Source of the DNA: Armatimonadota bacterium
GTDB lineage: Bacteria > Armatimonadota > UBA5829 > DTJY01
Reading direction: 5' to 3'
NCBI GenBank assembly: GCA_023511795.1
Contig: JAIMAU010000005.1
Location: forward strand, 1 to 64,000
DNA: 64,000 nt
Part shown: positions 28,206-35,904 of the stretch, piece after piece
Layout: each line of letters begins with the position of its first letter
Numbering within the stretch: the stretch's first letter is position 1
Notes under the pieces: model-generated
Seen by the model: only the letters and a program-made list of their open reading frames with translations
Told to the model about the DNA's origin: nothing
Database searches by the model: none
Made by a program: the position numbers and the translations under genes

Positions 28206-29684
28206 GTGAAGCCTATTACCATCTCAGAAACCGAATACCGCGACAAAGTATACGCATGCTGGCTCGGGAAGAACATTGGAGGCACGCTTGGTGCACCATA
28301 TGAGGGCCGAAAGGAAGCACATAACCTCACCTACTATGACCCACTTCCCTCCGGGTCAGCAGCAAATGACGATCTCGACCTTCAACTTGTTTGGTTAAAA
28401 ATGCTACAGGAGCGTGGCATCAACCCGCGCCTCCAGGATTTCGCTGATTATTGGATGAAGCACCTCTATCCATATCCTTGGGATGAATATGGATTCTGCC
28501 AGCGCAACTTGCAAAGGGGGCTTAGGCCTCCAATTAGCGGATGCTTCGAAAATGATTTCATTGACCAGATGGGCTCACCAATCCGAAGCGAGATATGGGC
28601 ATGCATTGCCCCAGGAGACCCGCAACTTGCCGCCATTATGGCATGGAAGGATGCAGTTCTCGACCATGCGGGCGGCGAGGGCGTCTGGGGGGAGATGTTT
28701 TGGGCGGCCGTCGAAAGCGCTGCGTTTGTCATCAACGACCCTCTCAAACTTATCCAAATTGGACTCAGCATGATTCCAATTTGGTCTCATATTAGCCGCG
28801 CCGTTAATTCGGCTGTTTGGTGTTACCATAACAATATCCCCTGGGAACAAGCCCGAGAAAAAATATTGAATCGCTTCGGACACAACCATCCATGCCATGC
28901 CCCTCAAAACCACGGCTTCACGATAATTGGTTGGCTTTATGGCAAAGATTATGGCGACAAATTGTGCAAAGCTGTTAACTGCGGCTACGATACTGATTGT
29001 ACTGGCGCTACCCTTGGCTCCGTCCTTGGAATCCTTGGCGGTACGAAGAATATACCCAAGGAATGGTCGGATCCCGTAAGAGAAGGAATCGTTCTCCACA
29101 AGTTTACACAGAAACTGGATGCTCCGAAGACAATCGCCGAACTGACAGAGCAAACAGTAGAAATCGGGAAGAAGGTGCTTTCTCAACGCTCCAAAATCAG
29201 CATGGTTGGCGAAAGCACTAAAGTTCCGCCCAATATCCTTCACATTTATTCAATAAATGAAAAAGCGCGCACGCTTTGGAAGCGAGATATGGAATCTGCT
29301 ACAATTCCAATCTCAAAAGACATGGAGGTAACACTCCATTACCACGGCGATCCCGTGATTAAGCCTGGCGTTCCAAAGGTCTTAAGCATCACGGTTGAGC
29401 GCAACGAAGAACCCATACCAGCCAACGCCATGCTTGAATTCCCCTCGGACTGGCATGTTAAGCCAATCGAATCATCAGAACTTGAGATGGCATACGAAGT
29501 CTTTGCTGACAACCCAGTGGATTCGAACACAATCAAGGCAAAGGTCGAGATTGGCGCCGATAAGTTCGAGTCGAACTTTATCATCCTTGGGCCAAACACC
29601 GGTAAAGATTGGCAGCCAGCCGCTGGTGTACCGCACTGCCCCAAGTGTGGCGCACGGATTGAGGCTTGCCTTTGCCCTAAATAA
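28206..29684 (+). CDS. ADP-ribosylglycohydrolase family protein with C-terminal zinc-ribbon-like tail
   Basis: 492 residues from a GTG with AAAGGAC nine bases upstream. The N-terminal two thirds is the all-helical, metal-dependent ADP-ribosylglycohydrolase/DraG fold: CWLGKNIGGTLGAPYEG, SAANDDLDLQLVWL (metal-binding Asp cluster) and GYDTDCTGATLGSVLGILGG (second metal motif). Then comes a beta-rich region of about 150 residues and a tail, HCPKCGARIEACLCPK, with two cysteine pairs suited to one zinc. DraG-type enzymes remove ADP-ribose from proteins or small molecules. The NDDLD form is common in members with unknown substrate. The tail is unusual and may mediate binding. It lies 48 bp after the methyltransferase gene. 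Confidence 0.83.
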   Translation: MKPITISETEYRDKVYACWLGKNIGGTLGAPYEGRKEAHNLTYYDPLPSGSAANDDLDLQLVWLKMLQERGINPRLQDFADYWMKHLYPYPWDEYGFCQRNLQRGLRPPISGCFENDFIDQMGSPIRSEIWACIAPGDPQLAAIMAWKDAVLDHAGGEGVWGEMFWAAVESAAFVINDPLKLIQIGLSMIPIWSHISRAVNSAVWCYHNNIPWEQAREKILNRFGHNHPCHAPQNHGFTIIGWLYGKDYGDKLCKAVNCGYDTDCTGATLGSVLGILGGTKNIPKEWSDPVREGIVLHKFTQKLDAPKTIAELTEQTVEIGKKVLSQRSKISMVGESTKVPPNILHIYSINEKARTLWKRDMESATIPISKDMEVTLHYHGDPVIKPGVPKVLSITVERNEEPIPANAMLEFPSDWHVKPIESSELEMAYEVFADNPVDSNTIKAKVEIGADKFESNFIILGPNTGKDWQPAAGVPHCPKCGARIEACLCPK

Positions 29685-29720
29685 GTATCAAGTCTAACGA
29701 AAAACATCGGAGGTTAACTT

Positions 29721-30113
29721 ATGAATAAAAGACTGTCAACTGCTATTGTTGCAATGCTGGCGCTCGCTCTCCTAATGCCGGGATGCGGCAAATATGGGAA
29801 GGAGAAGTTTGCCCGCAAGGTTATTGACGCCACTTATGCCGGGTCTTTCGACCCACTCCGCCCCAAGATGACCGATATGATGAAGGAGACAATGTCGGAT
29901 TACTCCGTCAGCCAGGTGGGCAAAGACCTGGAACAGCGTTATGGCAAAGTCAAAAGTTTAAAGCTAACTGCAACGGAAAAACTCAACGAAGGCACTGAAG
30001 ATGAGTTCGAGCACGAAACATGGGATGTCAAAGCCGAACGCGGTAGTTTCGACATGAAGCTCATTATTGACAAGAAGGGAAGACTTGCAGGAGTCTGGTT
30101 CGTTCCAAAATAG
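29721..30113 (+). CDS. Small lipoprotein, first of a paralogous pair
   Basis: 130 residues, GGAGG seven bases before the ATG. The lipoprotein signal LALALLMPGC puts the lipidated cysteine at 22. The mature part is about 108 residues of alpha plus beta, containing FARKVIDATYAGSFDPLRPKMTD and ending in a beta-hairpin with LIIDKKGRLAGVWFVP. The layout recalls DUF3887-type domains, but the match is not certain. It is followed 36 bp later by a relative with the same plan. Function unknown. Confidence 0.75.
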   Translation: MNKRLSTAIVAMLALALLMPGCGKYGKEKFARKVIDATYAGSFDPLRPKMTDMMKETMSDYSVSQVGKDLEQRYGKVKSLKLTATEKLNEGTEDEFEHETWDVKAERGSFDMKLIIDKKGRLAGVWFVPK

Positions 30114-30149
30114 CGGTTACTTTGTTATATAAAAAGAGGAATTGGTGTT

Positions 30150-30536
30150 ATGTGCAAGAGGAAAGTATTTGCGCTTGTCCTCGCGCTTGTGGTTGCCGCC
30201 ATCTTCTCCGGTTGTTCCAAGATGGAGAACAACCCCAAGTTCGTCCGCAAAATTATATCGTGCGTATACGACGGCTCACTGCGCCCGATATCCAAACACT
30301 TGAGGGCGGACCTTGAAAACGTGCTTACGGACAGCCAGGTTGCCTATATCGGAAAAATTCTTCGCGAGAAGTATGGTAAACCACAGCGGGTGCTGAAGGG
30401 CAAAACCACCACCTATGAAGGGGAAACCGTCACAACCTACGTTGTCGAAGCCCAGAAGGGTTCTTACCGAATGGTAATAACGATAGACAATCGGAACATG
30501 ATAGCTGGGCTTTATTTCCCCGAAGCTGAAGAATAA
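30150..30536 (+). CDS. Small lipoprotein, second of a paralogous pair
   Basis: 128 residues. Signal ALVVAAIFSGC with the lipidated cysteine at 22. It aligns along its whole length with the gene before it: FVRKIISCVYDGSLRPISKHLRAD against FARKVIDATYAGSFDPLRPKMTD, and ITIDNRNMIAGLYFPE against IIDKKGRLAGVWFVP. An old tandem duplication that has diverged strongly. Function unknown; a periplasmic binding or sensor role is possible. Last gene of the plus-strand run and convergent with the cupin gene. Confidence 0.75.
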   Translation: MCKRKVFALVLALVVAAIFSGCSKMENNPKFVRKIISCVYDGSLRPISKHLRADLENVLTDSQVAYIGKILREKYGKPQRVLKGKTTTYEGETVTTYVVEAQKGSYRMVITIDNRNMIAGLYFPEAEE

Positions 30537-30590
30537 ACTATTCTTCACCAAAGCTTCTCAAATATAATAAGAAGCCTCCCGCACGCCAAT

Positions 30591-31097
30591 CTACCGCGCA
30601 TAGTCGTCTTGAATCCGCAAGATGTCGTCTTCGTCCGACGGATTGCTTGGGTCCACGTGCTCCCAAATCTCCGCCACCCTGCCCCAAGAATCCAACGCGC
30701 CCGCTAGGCGGTGCATCTCCCCGCATTCAATATGTATCGTCTCGCCTGCATATAATACGTCATAGGCGAGATGTTCTTGGTCAGGCCCGTGTATAACCAA
30801 CACCGGCCCATCAAGAACCCGCCACAGCTCCGAACGGCGGTTGTGAAGCTGTAGCGAAAGTCTCTGCCCAGGGGCAACGAGCAACACCTTCGGGTCACGC
30901 CGCCCAGTCCTCGAGCCCGTGTCCACTCCCCGCCAATAAGCTTCGAAGAAAGGCTCGAGAGACTCTTCCGAGAACCGAAGAAAACCTCCCCAGGGCCTGT
31001 CAAAATCTTTGTCAACTATTTCCAACCCGAATCCCTTCGCTTCCGCCAGGATTCGCCTGAACATAATGTCTGCATGCTCTCTGCCTGCAAGTTTCAT
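30591..31097 (-). CDS. Stand-alone mannose-6-phosphate isomerase type II-like cupin
   Basis: 168 residues. DFDRPWGGFLRF, VAPGQRLSLQLHNRRSELWRVLDG, GETIHIECGEMHRLAG and the end EDDILRIQDDYAR reproduce the C-terminal cupin domain (PF01050) of the two-domain GDP-mannose pyrophosphorylase/PMI enzymes. Here it stands alone, without the nucleotidyltransferase half. It would convert mannose-6-phosphate and fructose-6-phosphate; the usual HHH ligand stretch is reduced to LHNRR, so catalysis is not certain. It starts 3 bp after the URO-D-like gene (GAGG at the end of that gene serves as ribosome site). Confidence 0.82.
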   Translation of the reverse strand: MKLAGREHADIMFRRILAEAKGFGLEIVDKDFDRPWGGFLRFSEESLEPFFEAYWRGVDTGSRTGRRDPKVLLVAPGQRLSLQLHNRRSELWRVLDGPVLVIHGPDQEHLAYDVLYAGETIHIECGEMHRLAGALDSWGRVAEIWEHVDPSNPSDEDDILRIQDDYAR

Positions 31098-31100
31098 ATG

Positions 31101-32189
31101 CTATCGTTCCTCATACGTCTTTAGAATTTCCGATACCAGCCGCACTCTTTCAATGTCGCAGACCGGCGACGGCTCGTCGGAGATGCCCAGTATTAGGTTC
31201 GGCCTGAACTTTTCGATAATCTCCCGCGTAACCTTCTCGAGGTCCTCCACGCGTTCATGTGGAAGAAACCATGTCATCGGTATGCCATCGAGCAGAATCA
31301 TATCCCCAAGCGCTTCCTTCATTTCGTCAATTGTAATATCTCCTTGCGGCATCGGTGTCAATGCTTCAATCCCGTCTAATCCCGTGTCCTTGGCATATGG
31401 CAACAAGAGCTTAATGTGTCCATCCCAGTGGGCATGCGTGTATTTGCCCTTCGACCGCAGGTACTTCGCTCTGCGCTGATATTCCGGCTCGACGTAGCGC
31501 TTGTAGAGATTCGGCGGCAGGAAGTGATGGTCAATGTTGTCGCCAAAGTTGATAATCGGGATTGGGCTTTCGGCAACCACTTCAAGCATCTGCTTATCCG
31601 TCTCGTTAATTACTTGAATCAGATGCTCAACCATTCGCCTGTCATCGTTTAGCGCAAATATCGTGTTCTCCACTCCCATTATCTCAATGTAGAGGCGCTG
31701 GATGTTGATGCGGGGAATGAAAATCATCGGTGCGGCACGCTCGCCAATTAGCTTGTCATTTCGCTCGAACTCTTCATAATCAAACCACCACGTCCGCCCG
31801 CGGAGGATGTACTCCATCACTCGCGCATCCTCCGGCTTCTCCACCGGGAACTTTTCAGTGTGATGAGCAAGCGCCGTGCGTCGAGAGCGCATCTCAATAC
31901 TGCCAACGGGAGTCGTCCATCTGCTTACGGTAATGCCGCCGTATTCTTCGACTTTGTACTTCACGCTCGGGTCTTCCTTGACCTTAAGGCATCCGTTGAA
32001 GAAGGGATAACTGCGGATGGAACAGCCAAGATCGTCGTATACATCGAGGAGCGACATCCCTCGATAGCGCGCGGGCAAAGTTCCCGCGTTTAAATTCGTC
32101 CAATACCAATGCTCTATCCTCGGTTGGTAGACTATGTTGTCTACCGGCTTGCGGGCGAAGATTGCAAGTGTTCTCTCCCGAAATGTCAT
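31101..32189 (-). CDS. URO-D-like protein lacking the zinc-thiol motif
   Basis: About 362 residues from ATG 32187-32189 with GGAGG ten bases upstream (frame open to 32213). MTFRERTLAIFARKPVD is the usual family opening. The TIM barrel continues with IPIINFGDNIDHHFLPP and ILLDGIPMTWFLP. Where methyltransferase relatives have HxCG, this protein has THAHWDGH, and the C-terminal cysteine is also missing, so it cannot hold zinc in the MtaA way. It may act on a different substrate or be a true decarboxylase-type member. Sits between the cysteine desulfurase (34 bp gap) and the PMI cupin. Confidence 0.78.
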   Translation of the reverse strand: MTFRERTLAIFARKPVDNIVYQPRIEHWYWTNLNAGTLPARYRGMSLLDVYDDLGCSIRSYPFFNGCLKVKEDPSVKYKVEEYGGITVSRWTTPVGSIEMRSRRTALAHHTEKFPVEKPEDARVMEYILRGRTWWFDYEEFERNDKLIGERAAPMIFIPRINIQRLYIEIMGVENTIFALNDDRRMVEHLIQVINETDKQMLEVVAESPIPIINFGDNIDHHFLPPNLYKRYVEPEYQRRAKYLRSKGKYTHAHWDGHIKLLLPYAKDTGLDGIEALTPMPQGDITIDEMKEALGDMILLDGIPMTWFLPHERVEDLEKVTREIIEKFRPNLILGISDEPSPVCDIERVRLVSEILKTYEER

Positions 32190-32223
32190 GCCGCTCACGC
32201 CTCCGTGAATCATTCTCCCGTCG

Positions 32224-33399
32224 CTATTTGTTCCAATCTCCCGAAATTATCTTGCCTCCGCTAATCTCTTGCATGGCGTCAATTACAGCGTCTATCTCTT
32301 CTTCCGCAGTAAAGTAGCTTAGACTAAACCTAACAGTGCCCACGGGAAACGTGTTCGCAGTCTTGTGCGCCGCCGGAGAACAGTGGAGACCCGCCCTGGT
32401 GAGGATTCCATACCTGTCCTCAAGGAGATAAGCAAATACCGACGGGTCGAAGCCGCCGATGTTTGCCGATACAATGGATATGCGGTTCTCGCTATCTTTT
32501 GGGCCATACACCCTAACATACGGGATAGCCTTTAGCCCTTTGATTAGCTTTTCTGTCAATGCTTTCTCATGCTTGCGGATTTTTTCGATGCCTTCAGCCA
32601 AAACAAACTCCACGCCTGCACCAAGGCCCGCTAGCCCAGGACCGTTCAGCGTCCCGCTTTCACCGACGTCAGGAAGGAAATTAGGCTGGATCTCACTGTC
32701 TGAACGGCTTCCGGTCCCGCCACAAACAAGTGGCTTAAACTGTGAACCTTTGACCGTCCGCGATACTACAAGTCCGCCAGTCCCTTGAGGACCGTACAGC
32801 GATTTATGACCGGTGAAAGCGAGGAGATCAACGCAGTCCCGCTCAATATCAACGTCAATCACGCCCAATGTCTGCGCGGCATCGACAAGGAAAAGGATTT
32901 CCTTCTCGCGGCAAAGACGTCCTATCTCACCAATCGGCTGAACGCTCCCAAGAACATTCGACCCGTGGCAGATGGCAACCATGTCTGTGTTCGGCTGAAT
33001 TGCCTCTGCAATCGCATCAACCGAAATATAGCCCTCGCGACTGCAGTCTACAACGGTTACTTCAACGCCCGTGGATTCTAGCTGTCGGAGCGGCCGCATA
33101 ACCGAATTGTGCTCAACACTGCTTGTGATTACGTGCCTCCCAGGCTTGAGGAGCCCCTGAAGGGCTATGTTGATTGCGGTAGTCGCATTTGCCGTGAGGA
33201 TGATGCGCAGAGGGTCCTCCAAGCCAACTAAGCGAGCGATGCTTTCTCTAGTTCGGTAGATGATGCGCGCCGCTTCCGTCGACATGCGATGACCCGACCG
33301 CGCAGGGTTGCCACCAACTTCCGTGAGATATCTAACAACAGCGTCGACCACCTGAGGCGGCTTGGGGAATGAAGTTGCGGCGTTGTCAAGATATATCAA
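32224..33399 (-). CDS. Cysteine desulfurase (class V aminotransferase)
   Basis: 391 residues from a TTG at 33397-33399 behind GAGGAG. IYLDNAATSFPKP opens the protein; LVDAAQTLGVIDVD gives the PLP Asp, FTGHKSLYGPQGTGG the Schiff-base Lys, and GILTRAGLHCSPAAHKT the active Cys. This short Cys loop and the ending TVRFSLSYFTAEEEID fit the NifS/SufS-like subgroup often annotated as cysteine desulfurase family protein. It removes sulfur from cysteine as a persulfide for Fe-S, thiolation or selenium chemistry. No scaffold gene is adjacent, so the acceptor is unknown. A palindrome 22-41 bp upstream probably controls it. Confidence 0.9.
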   Translation of the reverse strand: MIYLDNAATSFPKPPQVVDAVVRYLTEVGGNPARSGHRMSTEAARIIYRTRESIARLVGLEDPLRIILTANATTAINIALQGLLKPGRHVITSSVEHNSVMRPLRQLESTGVEVTVVDCSREGYISVDAIAEAIQPNTDMVAICHGSNVLGSVQPIGEIGRLCREKEILFLVDAAQTLGVIDVDIERDCVDLLAFTGHKSLYGPQGTGGLVVSRTVKGSQFKPLVCGGTGSRSDSEIQPNFLPDVGESGTLNGPGLAGLGAGVEFVLAEGIEKIRKHEKALTEKLIKGLKAIPYVRVYGPKDSENRISIVSANIGGFDPSVFAYLLEDRYGILTRAGLHCSPAAHKTANTFPVGTVRFSLSYFTAEEEIDAVIDAMQEISGGKIISGDWNK

Positions 33400-33420
33400 T
33401 TCAACGCTCCTCTTTTCAAA

Positions 33421-33440
33421 TGTTGTAATCCTTTACAACA
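33421..33440. promoter_or_regulatory. Perfect 8+4+8 palindrome upstream of the cysteine desulfurase start
   Basis: TGTTGTAA, four-base spacer TCCT, TTACAACA. It lies 22-41 bp before the TTG start codon, in the place of an operator or a leader element. The half site TACAACA also occurs in units 3 and, with one change, 2 of the array 200 bp further up, which hints at one regulator for both. Confidence 0.6.
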
Positions 33441-33623
33441 CTTAGATACAGGGATTTTTGCACATGATATCCCGCAATGTCAAGTGATTGCTGATTTTTT
33501 CAAGGTTTTTTGCCGCTTTTTTAATTGAATTCGATATTTTTCAGCCCTTTTTGGCCGCTTTTCTATCTCCATTGCAGGCCCGATTTTCAGCTTTCACCGC
33601 TAGCTAATTATTTTGGGGCCATC

Positions 33624-33703
33624 GTACAAAAGTTTTGTACAGTCGTGCAACATTTTTGTACTTCGGTACAACATTTTTGTACTGCGGTACAAAACTTTTG
33701 CAC
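33624..33703. repeat. Array of four 17-bp palindromes at exact 21-bp spacing
   Basis: Unit 1 GTACAAAAGTTTTGTAC (33624), unit 2 GTGCAACATTTTTGTAC (33645), unit 3 GTACAACATTTTTGTAC (33666), unit 4 GTACAAAACTTTTGCAC (33687). Spacers are four bases each (AGTC, TTCG, TGCG). Unit 1 is a perfect palindrome about its central base and the others have one to three mismatches. Twenty-one bp is two helical turns, so all dyads face the same side of the DNA. It lies 225 bp upstream of the desulfurase operon and 180 bp past the sulfatase stop. Confidence 0.85.
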
Positions 33704-33882
33704 CAAGTGATAATTCCTTTGGTCGGGCTTCTCTTTTTGTTAGAAAAGGGTAAAATGACGAGAGAAAAGCCTTCCACAAAGTTTGACCATATTCTGCAAA
33801 AGAGCGCCGCCTTGCGAACTTTCTCCAAGCTTATGCTTTAATGTGCCGCAGTGCGCCAAATGGAAGGCGCGGTACCGCGCAC

Positions 33883-35283
33883 TTACTTTGGATACCCCGT
33901 TTCCTTTTTAAGCCGCTCGAGGCGCGACTTCATTTCGGCAAGGATGTGTTTGTATTTTGGGTCATCCACCAAGTTGCGGAGTTCCTGCGGGTCATCTTTC
34001 AAGTTGTAAAGCTCAGACTTGTCGTTTATTTCGGGGTATTCGATGTATTTCCAGCAGTCAGTGCGAACGCCGATTATAGTGGGTGTGCGAGGGAAGCCCT
34101 TCTCTTGGAAGTATTCGTAAAGCCAGTCGCTACGCCAGTTCGACTTGCGTCCTTTCAGCAAAGGGACAATAGAAAGCCCTTGGTTGCCGGGGAGCATTGG
34201 AACGCCAGCCAAATCGAGAAACGTTGGCGCAAGGTCTATATTTAGCACCATTCCATCAACTAGCGTGCCGGGCTTAATAAGCTTCGGATACCGCATTAGG
34301 AAGGGAATGCGTATTGATTCTTCGTACATCGCGCGCTTGTCGAGGCGCCCGTGCTCGCCTTGGAAGTAGCCGTTGTCGCTTGCGAAGACGACAACGGTGT
34401 CGTCCAGCTTGTTAATTGCCTCAAGTGTTTTGAGTATCCGACCGACGCTGTCGTCCACAGCCATTATAGTGCGGTTGTAATCGCGGATGAAAAGTTCGTA
34501 GCCTTCTTTGCTTTTGAGCGCGCCCTTCGCATCGTGGCCCGGCTCCATGCCAAGCTTCACCCACTCGGGTTTGCCTTCGAGGGTGTCATTCATGCTCGAG
34601 GGCTTTGTTATGCGCACATTTTCATACAGTTTGGAATGCCTTACAGCGGGCTGGAAAGGACCGTGGACGGCTTTATGACAAAGGTACAAGCAGAAAGGAT
34701 TTTTGTTGGTCTTCGACAGCCAATCCACCGCAAACTCTGTAAGGATATCGGTCATGTAGCCATCGACTTTCTTAGCTTCGCCATTGATGTTCAGCGTTGG
34801 GTTGTAGTAGACGCCCTGCCCTTTAAAGCTAATCCAATGATTGAAGCCGGGCCTAGGCCTTTCTTGACCGTCCATGTGCCACTTGCCGATGAAAGCCGTA
34901 TCGTAGCCGACTTTTTGGAGTGCCTGCGGCATTGTTGGGATTTCGTCGCTAAAAGGAGTTCCATTATTAATAACTCCGTGCGAGTGGGCATAACGGCCGG
35001 TAAGGAAGCAACCGCGGCTTGGGGAGCAGAGTGCGATTGTTACGAAGGCGTTTCTGAAGCGTGCGCCTTCTTTTGCGAGGCGGTCTATATTTGGCGTAAA
35101 AAGGAACGGGTGCCCAGCACAGCTCATCGCATCGTAGCGCTGGTCGTCTGTGAGGATGAAGACGAAATTGGGCTTTTTATCGGCGGCGAAAGCTCTGTGA
35201 ATATTGATGAACGGCAGGCTTGCAACGGCGGCGCTTGCGCTTGCTAAAAATTCCCTTCTTCCGATTTTCTTGTTGTCTGGCAA
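33883..35283 (-). CDS. Tat-exported sulfatase (formylglycine-dependent)
   Basis: About 466 residues. Start set at TTG 35281-35283, with GGGAGG nine bases upstream; this gives MPDNKKIGRREFLASAS, a Tat signal near the N-terminus. The longer frame to 35355 has no such site. The type I sulfatase fold is clear: NFVFILTDDQRYDAMSCAGHP (metal Asp pair), IALCSPSRGCFLTGRYAHSHGV with the CxPSR sequence whose Cys (about 86) becomes formylglycine, IGKWHMDG, and VFASDNGYFQGEHGRLDKRAMYEES (second metal site). Removes sulfate from a sulfated glycan or small ester. No maturation enzyme (FGE/anSME) is in the window. Confidence 0.92.
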   Translation of the reverse strand: MPDNKKIGRREFLASASAAVASLPFINIHRAFAADKKPNFVFILTDDQRYDAMSCAGHPFLFTPNIDRLAKEGARFRNAFVTIALCSPSRGCFLTGRYAHSHGVINNGTPFSDEIPTMPQALQKVGYDTAFIGKWHMDGQERPRPGFNHWISFKGQGVYYNPTLNINGEAKKVDGYMTDILTEFAVDWLSKTNKNPFCLYLCHKAVHGPFQPAVRHSKLYENVRITKPSSMNDTLEGKPEWVKLGMEPGHDAKGALKSKEGYELFIRDYNRTIMAVDDSVGRILKTLEAINKLDDTVVVFASDNGYFQGEHGRLDKRAMYEESIRIPFLMRYPKLIKPGTLVDGMVLNIDLAPTFLDLAGVPMLPGNQGLSIVPLLKGRKSNWRSDWLYEYFQEKGFPRTPTIIGVRTDCWKYIEYPEINDKSELYNLKDDPQELRNLVDDPKYKHILAEMKSRLERLKKETGYPK

Positions 35284-35443
35284 GATAATTATCCTCCCAC
35301 ATTTGGCACTTTTGTTTGGTAAACTTTTATCCGAAAAGAAAGGTTTTTCCTGCAACTTCGTGGACTTTCGAAATCGGGCGAATGTGCCGATTCTTTTTTA
35401 GGAGGAATATTCAAATAATTGGATAAAAATACTAAAAATGCTG

Positions 35444-35449
35444 TATAAT
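35444..35449 (+). promoter_or_regulatory. TATAAT -10 box upstream of the Cys-rich small gene
   Basis: Perfect TATAAT. The best -35 is TTGGAT at 35419-35424, 19 bp away, which is longer than ideal. Transcription would start about 90 bases before the small gene, leaving room for the hairpin at 35502-35519 in the leader. Confidence 0.4.
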
Positions 35450-35501
35450 AAGCGGTAGAGGTTAGACCATCTTGTCCTAGAGTTGGGCAAGCGAAGAAAT
35501 C

Positions 35502-35519
35502 TCCGACGACGACGTCGGA
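35502..35519 (+). promoter_or_regulatory. Leader hairpin before the Cys-rich small gene
   Basis: TCCGACG, loop ACGA, CGTCGGA: a seven-base GC-rich stem in the presumed 5' leader, 25 bases before the start codon. No T run follows, so it is not a simple terminator. It could affect translation or mRNA stability. Confidence 0.4.
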
Positions 35520-35544
35520 AATATTCCAATGGAGGAATGATCCA

Positions 35545-35799
35545 ATGAAGGAAGGCATTTGCACATCTTGTGTAAAGCGCAACGTTTGCACATTCACGAC
35601 CAACTCCGAAAGCATTATTGAATGCGACGAATATGAGGGGGAGGTCAACGGCAACGGCAAGAAGATCCCCAAAGATTACATCCCCTACCTAATCTTTGAG
35701 ACAAACAACGAAGGGCTCTGCGATACTTGCGGATTTAGGGAAAAGTGCACCTATAAGGAGAGCCACTCGGCAGTAGTTCAGTGCGAGGATTTCTGTTAG
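35545..35799 (+). CDS. Small cysteine-rich protein with two duplicated CxxC units
   Basis: 84 residues, GGAGG nine bases before the ATG. The protein is an internal duplication: GICTSCVKRNVC...IIECDEY at 4-29 and GLCDTCGFREKC...VVQCEDF at 57-83, joined by a linker with many Lys, Gly and Pro. Each half has a CxxC-x5-C plus a fourth Cys about 12 residues on, enough to bind one zinc or Fe-S cluster per half. Similar single units occur in small uncharacterised proteins of anaerobes. Stand-alone gene between sulfatase and flavoprotein genes on the other strand. Clearly coding by repeat structure and start signal; function unknown. Confidence 0.8.
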   Translation: MKEGICTSCVKRNVCTFTTNSESIIECDEYEGEVNGNGKKIPKDYIPYLIFETNNEGLCDTCGFREKCTYKESHSAVVQCEDFC

Positions 35800-35904
35800 A
35801 GTAAGCCTCTGAATTAAGAAGGACAATTTGCGAACGGGGCAATCGGCACCCTTCAACTTTTTGCGTGTTGGGTGACTTTCGTTATTGAGATAGACGAGCG
35901 CCGC

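Larger units (their letters stand above)
33400..33882. other. 483-bp intergenic region with two operator-like elements
   Basis: No credible gene; the short open frames here run through repeats. It contains the palindrome at 33421-33440, long T runs at about 33490-33560, the four-palindrome array at 33624-33703, and, two bases past the sulfatase stop, the perfect 14-bp palindrome GCGCGGTACCGCGC (33867-33880), whose outer flanks AGTGCGC and GCGCACT can also pair. A TTGACA on the minus strand near 33480 may be a -35 for the desulfurase operon, but no good -10 follows it. Confidence 0.6.

Noticed and set aside
28575-29243. 222-codon minus-strand frame
   Set aside because: Antisense to the ADP-ribosylglycohydrolase core; no ribosome site or known motif.
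33624-33703. Four regular repeats as a possible short CRISPR array
   Set aside because: Spacers are only four bases, each unit is itself a palindrome, and no cas gene is present.
34351-35247. 298-codon plus-strand frame
   Set aside because: Fully antisense to the sulfatase, whose motifs are intact; the plus-strand product has no recognisable domain.
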